A stretch of 5,960 bases of DNA, from positions 1-5,960 of the forward strand of contig JASHRA010000203.1 in NCBI GenBank assembly GCA_030038765.1, given 5' to 3'. The translations under genes were made by a program, and so were the position numbers. This document shows, piece after piece, positions 5,445-5,960 of this stretch (positions are counted from its first letter, which is position 1; every line of letters begins with the position of its first letter). This stretch comes from Candidatus Dormiibacterota bacterium (lineage in GTDB: Bacteria > Chloroflexota > Dormibacteria > Aeolococcales > Bog-877). The notes under the pieces are model-generated. The model was not told the DNA's origin. It saw nothing but the letters and a program-made list of their open reading frames with translations, and did not search any database.

Positions 5445-5960
5445 GTGAGCGCGCCGGTGCCGATCTTCGTGATCACCTGCGACCGCCTCACCGTGCTCCA
5501 GCGGGCCCTCGCGTCCTACCGCCGTGAGCTGGGCGACGCGATCCAGCTGGTGGTGCACGACAACGGCTCCAGCTACCCACCCATGCTGGAGTACCTCACG
5601 CGGCTGGAGGGCGAGGGGGTCGCCATCTTCCGCACCGGGCAGCGGATCCAGGACGTCTCAGGCCTGGACCGCGTCGCCGAGACCGTCTCCGCCTGGCGCG
5701 GACGCGCCGGCGCCTTTGAGCACTATGTGGTCACCGACCCGGACATCGAGCTGGTCGGGCCCTGCCCGGACCTCCTCGACCTCTACACCCACCTGCTCTC
5801 CACCTTCGACGTCCCGGTGGTCGGGCCGATGCTGAGGATCGACGACCTGCCCGACGCCTACCCCCTCAAGGAGCGCGTCATCGCCAGTCACCGGGAGCAG
5901 TTCTGGGACCGGGTCCCGAGCCGGACCGAGTGGCGCGGCCGGACCGTCCTCTACCAGGAG
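5445..5960 (+). CDS. Glycosyltransferase-like protein with a DPD motif, C-terminus cut by window edge
   Basis: 172 residues are visible and the frame is open at the right edge. The N-terminal Rossmann-like pattern matches a GT-A fold: PIFVITCDRLTVLQRAL (6-22), a strand ending VVHDNGSS (36-43), a third strand VAIFRTG (59-65), then YVVTDPDIEL (94-103) with D98-P-D100 as DxD-type metal/nucleotide-sugar site. It continues with VVGPMLRIDDLPDAYPLKE (125-143) and EQFW (151-154). This combination, VTDPD followed by a strand with ID(D/I) and an xQFW segment, is familiar from uncharacterised glycosyltransferase family 2-like proteins of capsule and glycan loci. GTG 5445 is the start because an in-frame stop lies at 5430-5432 and no other start codon falls between; the ribosome site is weak (GGGG at 5434-5437). 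It is transcribed divergently from the GT2/methyltransferase operon. Sugar donor and acceptor are unknown. Confidence 0.85.
   Translation, partial: MSAPVPIFVITCDRLTVLQRALASYRRELGDAIQLVVHDNGSSYPPMLEYLTRLEGEGVAIFRTGQRIQDVSGLDRVAETVSAWRGRAGAFEHYVVTDPDIELVGPCPDLLDLYTHLLSTFDVPVVGPMLRIDDLPDAYPLKERVIASHREQFWDRVPSRTEWRGRTVLYQE

Noticed and set aside
1..5960. CRISPR arrays, insertion sequences, attachment sites, phage or defence genes
   Set aside because: No regularly spaced repeats, transposase or integrase motifs, or terminal inverted repeats were seen on either strand.

Overview
The window is very GC-rich, with G or C at most third codon positions and frequent GTG starts. It carries a gene of the mycothiol-dependent nitroreductase (Rv2466c-like) family, which points to an actinobacterium (Actinomycetota). 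I cannot name the genus. Because stop codons are rare at this composition, long spurious open frames lie opposite almost every real gene.

Layout from left to right. (1) Positions 1-725, minus strand: an enoyl-CoA hydratase/isomerase (crotonase) family protein, cut at its C-terminus by the window edge. It looks more like a PaaG-type isomerase than a hydratase. (2) Positions 803-895, plus strand: a tRNA-Cys(GCA) with encoded CCA and a plausible -10 box. (3) Positions 1000-1950, plus strand: a diacylglycerol/sphingosine-type lipid kinase (YegS/BmrU-like). (4) Positions 1907-2530, minus strand: the Rv2466c-like thioredoxin-fold protein, overlapping the kinase tail to tail by 44 bp and apparently expressed from a leaderless promoter. 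(5) Positions 2611-5134, minus strand: a two-gene operon. A GT2 rhamnosyltransferase-like enzyme comes first and overlaps by 20 nt a methyltransferase fused to a degenerate GT2-like domain. (6) About 310 bp of divergent intergenic DNA with two matching extended -10 elements and repeats between them. (7) Positions 5445-5960, plus strand: the start of another glycosyltransferase-like gene that runs off the right edge.

The right half (2611-5960) looks like the edge of a surface-polysaccharide or glycoconjugate locus: a sugar transferase, a methyltransferase with a pseudo-glycosyltransferase module, and a divergent DPD-type transferase. The left half is unlinked housekeeping or accessory metabolism (acyl-CoA, lipid phosphorylation, thiol redox, tRNA). 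The most unusual item is the methyltransferase/pseudo-GT fusion, in which the positions expected to hold the GT2 metal and catalytic acidic residues are replaced. I see no CRISPR array, insertion sequence, phage gene or defence system.
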